A DNA stretch of 64,000 nucleotides, taken from contig OY821740.1 in the NCBI GenBank assembly GCA_963682055.1, forward strand, positions 46,644,795 to 46,708,794, written 5' to 3'. Positions 1 through 11,345 of the stretch are shown in pieces (position 1 is the stretch's first letter; each line of letters begins with the position of its first letter). The position numbers were made by a program, and so were the translations under genes. A model generated the notes under the pieces. It saw only the letters and a list, made by a program, of their open reading frames with translations, had not been told where the DNA came from and ran no database searches. The stretch comes from Primula veris (lineage: Eukaryota; Streptophyta; Magnoliopsida; Ericales; Primulaceae).

Positions 1-1470
1 GATAGTAATGCCTAACACATTTTCATATTCATGAGAACTGAAATTGTATTGAAATTGTTACCCGCCATATAATTGTTAAGAGCACAAATGTTACTGTAAA
101 AGTTCAGTTGATTTCTTAACAGATTATTTCATAGCTTGATTAATGGGTATGTGACTTCATAACGTGATCGAAACTAGAAAATTAGTACAATTTATTGCAT
201 TGATGGAAATTCGGAATGTTGTCGGGTAGAAATTTTTGTTAAGTTCAACTGTGGCTTGATTCTTATAAAATTGTAAGTCTATGTTTGGTGCTGATAGTAA
301 TGCTTTTACACCTTACTGGATGGGATAATTTAGTCCTAGTTGATTTCGTTTAACAAAACTAATTGGATTTTGTCTTCGTTTTGAGTAATCTTAATAAAGT
401 GCTTCACAAATTCCTGAGTACGAGTATCGAGTGAAGTACATTAAGATTTCAGATGTTTTTTTTTAATTTGTCATACAAACGATTTCTGATGGACTTGCTA
501 CAGTTCCACGTTCCTCTCTTCGTATTTCATGTAAACATTATCTTGCTATCTGATGAGAGTTATTTCTTTCAGATCAATTACAAATCCTCCTGATTTCTGA
601 AATAAAAGCTATTTTTTCCAATAGATTTTGAACACTCCCAAGCCCTCGAAAGTTCCGCGAACGCTTAAAGACCACTTAAGTTATTAGTTTGCCATTAAAA
701 AATGCCGTTTGCCCTTGAGCGCATGCTCATCATTGAATCACTGCATATATGCATAGTTCCTATAGCTAGCTTTGTTCTTTTCCATTACACATAGTTCATT
801 ACTGTTTGCTGATTTTTTATGTTGCTTGTCCATCATGGATTTCTGTGGCATTATTTTGCTAAAGCTCTGTATCTATGGATGTCGTCTTCATCTTTTCTCT
901 ATTGTATTGTTCTATATTATGTGATTTTCAGAACTCTGCGGTTTGTTTTCCCTCCTTTTGGATTATTTATATCGACATAGAAGAATCTCATCAATAGTTA
1001 AACATTGGACATGATTCGATATTTTAGTACATGTTACTTTTTACATTCTGAGGCATTATTGTCTTTTCGTTTGTGTTATTGCGGAAGCATTCGGCCTTCT
1101 TTCTTATAAGCATTTGGGGTTCATTATCTGTACTGTTCACCCTCTTTTTAAAACATAAACGTTTTACCAGTGAAGTTTTGTTCATTTTTTCTCCATTCGT
1201 GCTTATGCTGGTTGATTTTCAGTTTTTCTCTTTTAGTCTAAGACTCTAAATGGCTGCTTGCTCTTTCATTAGGACTTTAGAACTACAAATAACTATACTA
1301 ATCTTGTAATAACCTTTGCTGCACTTTATACTTTGCTTCGTTAAAAACTCCCATCTTATCATGAAGTTAACCATTTTGATAATTCAATTTAAACTCCCAT
1401 CTTATCATGAAGTTAACCATTGCTGCACTAATCTTATTGTTAAGTTTTTCAATTTCGGTCTGTTTTGTAG
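1..1470 (+). other. Probable long intron 1 of the U-box/ARM gene
   Basis: No coding block is recognisable here on either strand. The sequence is AT-rich and ends in a pyrimidine tract and an AG at 1469-1470, directly before the U-box-encoding exon. The paralogous minus-strand gene has a 2.7 kb intron at the same codon junction, so this stretch is most likely intron, with exon 1 to the left of the window. A 31-base direct repeat occurs at about 1345-1375 and 1391-1421. Confidence 0.5.
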
Positions 1471-2565
1471 ACTTTTGACAGGGCTGCTATAGTTAACTGG
1501 CGAAAATCAGGTTACAGGACATGCCCCGTCACTAAAAAATTTCTCTTTTATGATGCAATTATTCCTAATCACTTGCTTCGAGGGATGATAAAAAATTGGT
1601 GCAAAAGTCATGGTGTACCGGAACCTAATGAACCTCTTGTTGAGAAACAACCAACGGATAATGATCGACAACATTTAACTAGTCTACAGCTGAGCCCACC
1701 TGAACAAGAAGAAAGTGCAAAAGAGTTGTGCCGATTAACAAAAGAAAAACCGGTATATCGAGCCATATATGCCGAAAGTCTCGAGAACATTAGGCAGCTG
1801 CTCAATCTTGTCCCTCTATCCGAAGATAAACCGCAAATCGACCCTAAGCGCCATGAAGAAATAATCACAATTGTTTCAAATATTGTCACAGATGAAAGAA
1901 ATAAGAAGATTGTAGCCGAGTTCCATACGGGTATCCCTGTCATTATCAAATCATTAGAAACTAGTAATAAATTAGAGATAAGGTGCAAGGCAGCTGAGGC
2001 CATTTATCGAATGTCTTCTCTTGACTCAAATAAGGAACTAATTGGGAATTCTGGTGCTCTTCAGCTACTTATCGAGCTTCTGAGAGTAAAAGGGAGCCCA
2101 AAAGCTACCGAAGATGCTATAAAAGCTATTTCTATCCTATGTGAAAATGAAGAAAATGCAAAACAAGCTGTGAAGCTCGGTGCAGTATTCGCCATTAGCG
2201 AGCAATTTATGTTTAATAAGTTTATCGACGAAATGCTGCTTATTCTTGTACGTTTATCGGTCCACAAACAGGCATGTGAGCATATGGAGATCATCAAGTT
2301 TTACCCGGTGCTACTCACGATAGTTAAAGATGATAACCCTTCTGATGTGACCAAGGAAAATGCGATTTTGATTCTCCATAATATTTTTGAAAATAAACGT
2401 GGAAAGTGGAAGGATATGCTAAGGGGAGTTGAAGAAAACCGTGCAACAATTGTTGAGATTTCTCAGAGTGGGACACCGATTGCGAAGATAAAGGCAAATG
2501 AAATTCTGGAGAGCTTGAACAAGAACACTGTGACATCCACATCATCATCTAGGACCCATGCCTGA
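1471..2565 (+). CDS. U-box/ARM-repeat protein (PUB-like), 5' partial
   Basis: This is the last exon of a plant U-box E3 ubiquitin ligase-like protein: 364 codons, then TGA. It opens in frame 0 right after an acceptor AG and first encodes the second half of a U-box (TFDRAAIVNWRKSGYRTCP, then IPNHLLRGMIKNWC). The CP loop and the closing Trp-Cys helix typical of the fold are present. After a linker come Armadillo-type helical repeats, including IRCKAAEAIYRMSSLD and LLIELLRVKGSPKATEDAIKAIS. The first U-box half and the N-terminus should lie in an exon left of the window. Such proteins usually transfer ubiquitin, with the ARM repeats binding the substrate or a receptor kinase; that role is inferred. 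The in-frame ATG at 1573 lies inside the U-box and is not the true start. A closely similar gene faces it on the minus strand at 4912-8872. Confidence 0.85.
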   Translation, partial: TFDRAAIVNWRKSGYRTCPVTKKFLFYDAIIPNHLLRGMIKNWCKSHGVPEPNEPLVEKQPTDNDRQHLTSLQLSPPEQEESAKELCRLTKEKPVYRAIYAESLENIRQLLNLVPLSEDKPQIDPKRHEEIITIVSNIVTDERNKKIVAEFHTGIPVIIKSLETSNKLEIRCKAAEAIYRMSSLDSNKELIGNSGALQLLIELLRVKGSPKATEDAIKAISILCENEENAKQAVKLGAVFAISEQFMFNKFIDEMLLILVRLSVHKQACEHMEIIKFYPVLLTIVKDDNPSDVTKENAILILHNIFENKRGKWKDMLRGVEENRATIVEISQSGTPIAKIKANEILESLNKNTVTSTSSSRTHA

Positions 2566-4911
2566 TCTGCAAATCATATTCCCTATTTGATTTCAGTTCT
2601 ATGTCAATATTTTTTTTCCGGATAATTGTGATTTGGAACTTTTCTTAGAGTTTCTTCTTTTTCTGTAGCCGATTTTCAGTAGTAACTCGAATAGAGTTTT
2701 GACATTGTTCTTGGCAAATGTCTTCATGTTACATACATAATATTGATGTATATTGTCGATAGATGGTGTTGGTTACTTGGTCAGGTTGTGTTAGACGTAC
2801 TTGACTATTGCTTATATAGGTAAATGTTGAATCTGATTAATTTTTCTTTTGTGGTAAACTGTGTAGGTACATTAAAACTCTTTCCCTCTTAACCAAAGCA
2901 CCGTCATTTTCTGTACTACATACCAAGGCTTAATTTCCACTTCGTAAATGAGCATTTTCTAGTTTCTACACAGTCAAAAAAAAAATTCAAAATCTTTATA
3001 ATTTGATATTAATTAGGGTGTCGAAAACTTGCATAATAAAATCTTCTTTGGCCATACAAATTCTGATATGCTCCCAATTGCTGTTATATTATCATTCGGA
3101 CGGTTCACATGACACAATTGGAGCCACTGGATTTCTATATCTCATATTCTGCCAAAAAGCATTTATCCTCTATGGTTTACATCATCTCAGAGCCAGCAAA
3201 TCGACTCACGATGAGCAGTACAATTTGTGAAATTAACGTAGTAACGAATACTTATCAAACATCCAAAATTTTCTTCTATGTACAACTGTATAATTATAGC
3301 TCTATATTTGTCGTGCTTGTATGTTTCATCTTTTGCCACAGGTTTTTTCATTAATGAGCAGCATTATATTCCCTTTGCAATCTATATCTGTGTCAGCTTA
3401 AAAGGGGTGGTAAAGTTAACAGATAAGATATAGCATGTCTTGATCGATATATTTACATGTTTCTAATTTAGAATAAGTGGTATGGAGTTAAAAATGTTGA
3501 TCTCCATCTACACTTTTTTTTTTTATAATTGAACCAAATTAAACACTTCTCTATTGCTTTATTTTCCTTTCAATTTAAAACTCGAAAACCAGTTTATTGA
3601 AAGCTTGAACCATGCCTGCCTATTATTGGTGTCAAGTTGTAATATAAAAGGTCCCATGCCTGTCTATTATTTTCTTTTTTATTAGAAACTTGAACCAGTT
3701 TACCGAGCTCTGTAAACAAGGCACGCTGCAAAATGGATAACTGGGAAATCGATTTAGCAAGGAAACAAAAACGATGACTTTACTGTCATAAAAAAAAACC
3801 TTGTACAGTTTTTCGCTACACTTCTACTTTTCGGACGTGACAATTGAGAAGACGATATAAGTTTTTACTTCTGCAAACTTTTAAAACCCTCAGATTAAAT
3901 ATTACACCTAGGATTTCTGGATTTCTTTTCTAATGTGCATATAAGCTAGTATTTCGCAAAATGTAGAATCCTTGATATTGTAAAACAGAAATTGATGGAA
4001 CTTATCGAGGCAAGAAATTTCAGGTACAATTAGAGTTCACCGCAAAAGACAGTTTCAACATTTAGCTACACAAACATTAGTCACAACTAACTCGCACCAT
4101 CTATGGAGAAATGTAGAAAAAATCAAAAAATCCACTGGAGGAGAATATACAATTAGCCTAAAACTATCTGAAGTGCAAACAGTTATGCTGCAAGCCTGCA
4201 ACATGGGATAGCTGATGGGAAGCTCACTAGTAATAACTAATAAGGTGGAAACAAAGATGGAGCACTATCATAAAGAGGGGAAAAAATCATGCAGCTTGCT
4301 ATGATTCCCACTTAAAGAATGTCGAAATCGGGAAGATAAAAAGGTCTGGGAATCAAAAATTAAGGCAAGAGAACGTTATTACTTAGAAAATATCTTGACA
4401 TCCCCACTGGTGAATATCATGATGTAAGATTCCCGAAACCTTTTTTTAAAGTTGCCTAAAAGCTTTTTCAAAACAAACAGAAAATTTCATAGCAATGCAA
4501 TACAACAAAACATGGAACTTCTCCAAAGTCACACACAGAAGGAATGGACTGCAAATAAATTTCAAATTCTGCTAAATTTACCAGAAAAAGCAAAGACAAG
4601 TTTCAACATTCAGCTATACAAGCCATAGTCGTTAGACCTGAATCGAGAACAAACTAGCACACACAATCTACATAGAAAGGTCTACAGTTTCCACGGGACA
4701 AGAAGATTAAAGCAATGGAATATATCTATACGTCATTTGCCAAGAGGCCAGACATTGTGGAAAGACTAATTTTTGTTACTACTGCCGCTTCTTTGCTTCT
4801 CAGGTAAGTCAAAAATCACAAATGTAGGCATGATAAATTGCTATGGGAAAGAAATTCTATAAGTTGAGTTTTGGATCATGATTACTCAAAGAAAAACGAT
4901 GCTTTTATAGA
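2566..4911. other. Convergent intergenic region between the two U-box/ARM genes
   Basis: Both flanking genes end into this 2.3 kb AT-rich stretch, so it holds their two 3' UTRs. Short open frames near 3000-3350 show no family resemblance. A partial local repeat, with 'ccatgcctg(c/t)ctattatt' near 3611 and 3656, is the only internal structure noticed. Confidence 0.5.
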
Positions 4912-7900
4912 TCATGGATGTGTGATGGGTGGTGAGGTGGTGGTCTCCTTATTCAAGCTCTCCAGTATTGCCTTGGCTTTAATTTTCGCCTTCGCTGTCC
5001 CATTCTGAGAAATCTGAGTAATAATTCCGCGGTTTTGCTCGATTTTCCCTACCAACTCCACCCACAATCCATGACTGTGTTTAAAAACAGTGCACATGAT
5101 AGAAATCGCATTCTCCTTGCTCACATCAGAAGGGTTTCCTCTAACTATGGAAAGCAACACAGGGATGTAGTTGAGTCTCTCTAACTCCTCACATGCCTTT
5201 TTGTAGACCACAAAAAGCTTGAGCACAGGCAGCAATTCGTCAGTGAAAGTTTCGTTTTTAATCTTTTCAGCAACAACGGGTGCTGCACCGAGTAACACAG
5301 CCCGTTTTACGTTTGCTTTATTTTCACAAAGGCTGGAAATAGCATTCATAGCATCTCTGGTAGCCTGTGGGCTCCATTTTTCTTTCAAAAGCTCTATCAG
5401 TAGCTTAAGGACATCCGATTTCCCGATAACTTCCTTTCGTTGGTAAAGAAAAGAAATGTGATGGACGGTCGCAGCTGCTTTGCATCTTATTTCTAATTTT
5501 TTGTCTTTTAACGCTTGGATAAGAAGAGGGATTGTCAATGGGCACAATGAAACGGCTAACTGGTTCCTTTTATCTGCAGACACATTCAATAGTATTGCGA
5601 TCACGTCTTCATATAGCTGACGGTCAATTTCGGCATCACTTTCAGGTGGAGGGAGAATTTTGATAAGATTCTGTATGACCTGGGGATATTGGGAGTAGAG
5701 GGCTCGAAAAACCGGTATTTCCCTCGTTAATTGAAGCAATTCTTTAACAGCTACTTTCAATAGCGGTGTATCTAGAGAAGTAGATATGCTGTTCATCTTA
5801 ATGAGGAAAAAAGTAACATCTGATTTTGTTGGTTTTGCCTTAACGCGGTGTTGTATGGGTTTCGGCACACCATGAGTTCTGCACCACTTCAATGTTAGAG
5901 CTCGAACTACGCAATTAGGTGTAATTGCTTTGTCATAAATACCAGATGCATGTAACTTTTGCCAGTTTGTAAGAGCGGATCGATCATAAGTCTGCACATA
6001 GAGGCCATTAAACGATATAACTTACGCTACTTCTAGAATCACGAAAACTAAATATAACAAATATTAATTAAAGGAAAAAAAAATTCAATAATAACAAGTA
6101 TTCACACTGGATGAATTAACAAAGGGCTTATGTTAGAACATTCGTATTTAGAAATACACTGACAAAAACACAAGAAAAAATTCAAATGCTTATAAAAATG
6201 AAAGCCAAATCCTTTACGGATCAAACCAACCCAAATCAGAAATACGCATCAAGAAGTGTCACGAAACATGATGATTCACAAACTGTAACAATAATAAGAG
6301 TTTACAAAAGAGTGAAAACACATCCTGAACTATAGCAAAGTTCTAAAGACCACGCAATACAAAACAATATAACAGAACATCGATGAACTTTCAGCCAAAT
6401 AAAATCTGTAACATAACGCTAACAATAATCAAATGTAGGGATTTTCAGGACTTGGTGGAATCTAAATCTATTGAAAAGGAACTCTCATTCTATCATAAAG
6501 AGTATTCTCAAACACAGATAAAGAAGAAACCACAACTAACAAGTAAACAAACTTTAAGTTTAAGGTGGAATTCAACTCCCATTTTTAACCCAGAAATATA
6601 AAGAACTCAAATTAAACATGAAAGTAAACAAAATATATGTTTTCATGAGGCTGAACAAAATCAATACTCGTTTACTATCTAGTTAACAAGTGTCCATGCT
6701 TAATATTCACATTGACCATTATAAGACTTTAAAGTTTTGTTTGGTAAATTATTTGTTGGGATGAAAATAAAGATATCAAAGTTTACCAAGATAATTAAGT
6801 TGGGTAAAGCCAACTCCATTCTAGGACGAGCGCACATGGATTAGTCAAGTAGAAAGGAGCTTAACATTCAGAATTTTCATCAGCACAAAAAATCCCTGCT
6901 CTCTAGCAGCAACAAGTTTTTGAAGCAATGTTTCATAATTATCCGAAACATCACAAATAAACAAAAACGCAAATAAAGAACCCGTTAAGAATCAACTACC
7001 GTAGAACATTACAGCATATATGCAAGATGGTTTTATGGGATTTAACAAAAGCAATGCTTATATTCTATCAAGTGTACAATCAATTCTCTCGATTTTGAAG
7101 ATTAAACATGTGCAAAATCATCGGTTCCAAACCGAACAAAGACAGCCTTTTATTTTATACAACGATCAGGTACCAGGAGTATTATTCCAGAGTTTATTCA
7201 ACAATACATAAAAGCGTCTCCAAGAAATCTAGAAATCAAAGAATTACACAATTAAAACGACCAGAAACTAACACTGTGTTTGATTTAACAACTATTAGAT
7301 CTATGACAGAACAACAATCAACGCCACTTTACATCTGGTAAAAAAGCAATTATTTACAAAGATAAAAATGTCACTCTTGGATATCATGAACTCCATTTCA
7401 AGATTCATCCAACGGCAGAGAATTGCCTCAAAAGATTGACCAACTATTTAAAAATAGACGAAACCTTAACAATATGTAACATTTATGCACTTAATGATAT
7501 TGATCGTACAGAACAAAATCAAACCATTATTTTATCAAGTCAATAATCATTTATCCCGACTTCAAAAGGTGCAAAAAAGGATTTGCCATGATAACTGATC
7601 AAAGGCTTAAAATTAGAGAATGCTCGAGCCATTGATGAAATCGACTAAAACACTTTTAACGTGTTACATTCAGAAAATGTGATTAGAATTTCCATCAAAA
7701 AACACTAGGATAACACAGCATTAAACATTTCTAACCTAAAGATTATATGCGACCTAACAAAAGCAGTGGCATTACTTCCTTTAATCGAAATCACTTCTCT
7801 CGATTTTGAAAACGTTTAAACACATGCTATCAAAAACAGACTCAACATGTTAGACTCACACTCATAGACGATAAAATAAATCAAGATTTCTCAATTCTGA

Positions 7901-8872
7901 TACAAAATTCAAATTCCTTTCTATTAATAAACGCTGGAATTATGTCAAGAATTGTCCAACAGTTTAGATAATTGAAGAACTAAATTAGCAACACCCAAAC
8001 TCACATTGACGTTAATTCAAAACAAGATATCTAAGCAGAATTGAACAGCCTAACCCTATACACTCAAGAACGCAAAATTCAAGCGTCGCTATCCAAACAA
8101 TAATTTACTGATCTAAATTTCGCAGTTTCCGTGAAGCATTACTTCAAGGTACGTACAAAATTAAAAACTCCAAATTATCAAAGAAATTGAACCAAAAATT
8201 GTATTTCCAAAAAGAAACATAAAAATCCCATTCAATCAATAAACTGCTACTCGCAGATCCCGATATTTCCATAAACATTATCTCAAGTTTAACCAACAGC
8301 AACGAAAGTATCAAAACATTAGCAAATTAAAGAAACATAAATTCTAACTTTAATTAAAACCCAGAAACCAAAATGCAAGTACTCCCTCCGTCCCTAAATA
8401 AGTGTCGACTACGAAAATACGTGCAACTTTGACCATCAGTTTTCTCATATGTAGATTGTCGGAAAAAATTCTTTCAAAAATCAATCAAATAGTTTATGCT
8501 TAGAACTATATGACGGAATTTTTAGATTTTACATTCCGAAAATCTTACAGAATGAGAAAATTGATGGTCAAAGTTGCACGTATTCTCGTTCTGTACAATT
8601 ATTTAGGAACGGAGGGCGTAAAAAACAAGAAACGGTAGAATGGAATAGAAATTAGCCCAAACCTGACCAGAGGCGTTAACGACGGGATCGATCATGAGGT
8701 TTCTAGAGAGAGGACATAGAAACTCGTCTGGAATCTTGTTATGGTGGGATTTAAGTGCGAAAATAGAAATGAAAAGATTTCCAATGGTTTCATAGTCAAT
8801 AAAACCAGTGTCATCTATATTCTGTATTAGCTCGTCCAATCTCTTTTTTAACTCTGTCTCTTTATTCCCCAT
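4912..8872 (-). CDS. U-box/ARM-repeat protein with a shortened U-box
   Basis: This two-exon minus-strand gene encodes about 429 aa. Exon 1 (8872-8663, 70 codons) starts at an ATG and carries the first U-box half (IPDEFLCPLSRNLMIDPVV, ending ASGQ). A 2671-base phase-0 intron has donor GT at 8662-8661 and acceptor AG at 5993-5992. Exon 2 (5991-4912) continues with TYDRSALTNWQKL, then ARM-type repeats such as LEIRCKAAATVHHISFL and LLIELLKEKWSPQATRDAMNAIS. Compared with the paralogue at 1471-2565, the U-box lacks about seven residues: after NWQKLHA it jumps to SGIYDKAITPN, so the second loop with its CP pair is gone. That loop helps contact the E2 enzyme in U-box proteins, so ligase activity may be lost while the ARM repeats stay intact. 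The frame is otherwise open. A Stowaway MITE sits in the intron near exon 1. Confidence 0.87.
8380..8620. mobile_element. Stowaway-like MITE
   Basis: The element begins TA-CTCCCTCCGTCCCTAAAT and ends ATTTAGGAACGGAGGG..TA, giving terminal inverted repeats of about 18 bases and a TA target-site duplication. This is the hallmark of Stowaway (Tc1/mariner-derived) MITEs. Inner sequences such as ACGTGCAACTTTGACCATCA recur inverted on the other side. It lies in the intron of the minus-strand U-box/ARM gene, about 40 bases downstream of exon 1. Confidence 0.9.
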
Positions 8873-10904
8873 TGGAGTTCAGGTTTGTGTGTTGTGTTCT
8901 AGTGAGAGAAAGAGACCTTTGGAGTTATGTCATCAGGTTATCGTTTTTTTTTCTCATTGTTTTTTTCTTTTAAATTTTTATTTTATTTGTTTGATAAAAA
9001 ATATATGTAAAATTTTAATTTTTATATTTTTAAATATTTATGTTTGTTTTGACAATTTATGTGTATTGATTTACTAATATTAATAAACACTAAAAAAAAA
9101 TATAGAAATATAAATTTTATAATTTTTTTTGAACAAACACTTTAGAAATAAAATAAAACATTGATTTTAGAAATTAAAAAAAAAAACAACAACAACGAAT
9201 GTATATTAAAAAAACGATATCATAGCCTCACAAACATAATTAAATGTGCACCCGTAATTTTATACGCAAGTTTTAAATGCAATCAACATTTTCCTTACAA
9301 AAAATTGTTTATACGTGCTATTTAGAAGGTGTTTAAACTAGGTAAATAAGTTAAAATATTATTCTCTTAATCTCTATCTTACTGTGTGTCTTATTAATTT
9401 TTTAATCTAAAATATTTATTCAAAAAAATTAAAAAAAATTACTACAATTACAATTGGACATTATAAATACATTCCAATAAAAAAAAATTACAAAAAATTC
9501 AAATATGTTATATTTTGGAATTAAAATTAGAACTGGTGTAAATTAAATATAAAATTCAAAAAAAATAATGCAACTCAACAATAAGTCTCAATGTTGTGAA
9601 ATGTGTATAGAATATGTTGTAACGTTTTAATAACATACAAAAGAAAAGTTATAAAAAATTAAAATTTGAGTAAAAATCGTTGAAGTAACACGAAATGTTA
9701 TAAAAAAAAAGGAAGTAGAATATGTGGAATATGTAAACACATTTTTTTTTAACATCTGTAAGGGTTTCCATTACTTTCATTCATTCGGTTTCTTTGTTTT
9801 TCTAAGTTGTCATCGGCTTGACCCAAAGAAAATATTTTTGTTGTCAATAGTATCTATAATAATTTTGTTAACTTTTTAATGTTAAATAGCGACACATAAT
9901 CGTTTAAAAATATGTTAAATGACACATATGCATCTTAAATTTAATAACCACATTAGTTTCACGTTAACAATATTATCAATTTTTAATTAACAATTTCTAT
10001 TTTATTTTATTGGTCACTATTCTTATGGAAAAATTTATAGGAGATAATAATGTTAATTGTGGGCTGTGCTTGCCATGTGAACAGTTACAAACATTAAAAA
10101 CATTGTTAATTTTAACAATTTTTTTAACATTTATAAAGATAACACATACTTTAACGCAACTAGTGAAGATAAAAAAATGCATTGTTAGCTAACTATTTTA
10201 GTTAATAATAAAGATGACAACATTATTATAGATGCTATGATGTTTTTCACTTTTAACTTATGCACCAGACGTTACATAAATACTTTCATAAGTACCTTGT
10301 TAGGAAACGCCACATAAATAATTTGTTTATAATTATTAATTTTGGAACCAGGTATTATTAATTTATTATAAGTACAAATAGTTACATATCAATCAATTTA
10401 ATTACAAAAAAAACTCATATATGTGTACTTTTTTATAATTAGTTACATATACTTATTTACAATTAGATACATATGACATAAAAAATATCAAATATACACA
10501 CACAAGAAAACAAAAAAACAAAAAAAAATTGAAAAATTGAAAAAAAAATTAAAAATTAAAAATTAAAAAAATTGTACATAGTATCAAATAAGATTAATCA
10601 TGATTGTACCTGATTAGATTGGATTAAACATGATTAGACATACAAGATTTGACAAAATAAGGCAAGATCAAATATGATTAGACATACAAGATTGAACAAG
10701 ATTAGACAGGATCACACATATTTTTTAAAATTTTGGTTTTTAATTTTTAATTTTTTGGATTTTTTTGGATTTTTTGGGATTTTTGGGATTTTTTAATGAT
10801 ATATATAACTATTTGTAAATAATTTCATAAAATATATGTATTTTTTTAAAAATAGTCATCAAGTTCAAAATAATCGGATTTTTTAAAAATAAAATTTTAA
10901 ATAT

Positions 10905-11142
10905 ATACTCCATCCGTTCTCATTTAATTGTCCACTACGACACTACGTGCAATTTTGACCGGCTTATAACTTGTATCAAAATTATCGAAATGATTTTTTT
11001 AAAAATCTAATCATAAAATTTAATACTTGAACTATATGATCAATTTTTTAAAAATATTATTCCAATAATTTTTTATATAAGTTATTAGCCAATTAAAATT
11101 ACACGAAATTTCGTAATGAAAAATTAAATATAAACGAAAAAT
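10905..11142. mobile_element. Diverged Stowaway-like MITE
   Basis: The left end reads TACTCCATCCGTTCTCATTT and is followed by GTGCAATTTTGACCGGC, closely resembling the intronic MITE at 8380. The right half contains AAAATTACACGAAATTTCGT, a decayed inverse of the left inner sequence, but the terminal repeat has degenerated to about AAACGAAAAAT. It lies about 200 bases upstream of the SUMO start codon. The right border is approximate. Confidence 0.6.
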
Positions 11143-11320
11143 ATTAAATTATACTTTTACCTTTATTATATTTGCTAAAAACCGCGTCACAAGTACAGTA
11201 TTGGTAATTTACACACACTGCGTATATACAAAGCAATTGAGTAAAAATAAAGCTGAACACTAAAATAAAAGAGAACTCGATTCTGTTTCTCTCATTATCC
11301 AACTCAAGAATTAAGAGACT

Positions 11321-11340
11321 AGAGAGAGAGAGAGAGAGAG
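11321..11340 (+). repeat. (AG)10 microsatellite in the SUMO 5' leader
   Basis: A perfect AG dinucleotide run ends six bases before the SUMO ATG. GA tracts are common in plant 5' UTRs and can bind GAGA-binding (BBR/BPC) factors; any regulatory role here is inferred. Confidence 0.9.
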
Positions 11341-11345
11341 TAAAA

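Larger units (their letters stand above)
8873..11345. other. Very AT-rich intergenic region upstream of two divergent genes
   Basis: This is the shared upstream region of the minus-strand U-box/ARM gene and the plus-strand SUMO gene. It is dominated by A/T runs. About 10500-10570 (A-rich, with repeated ATTAAAA) and about 10720-10790 (T-rich, with repeated TTTTTGGAT) are roughly inverted copies around a centre with repeated 'gattagacatacaagatt' motifs. No coding block is seen. A diverged Stowaway copy lies at its right. Confidence 0.5.

Noticed and set aside
2061..2548. Minus-strand open frames over the ARM exon
   Set aside because: They are antisense to the ARM-repeat coding frame, which shows clear family motifs.
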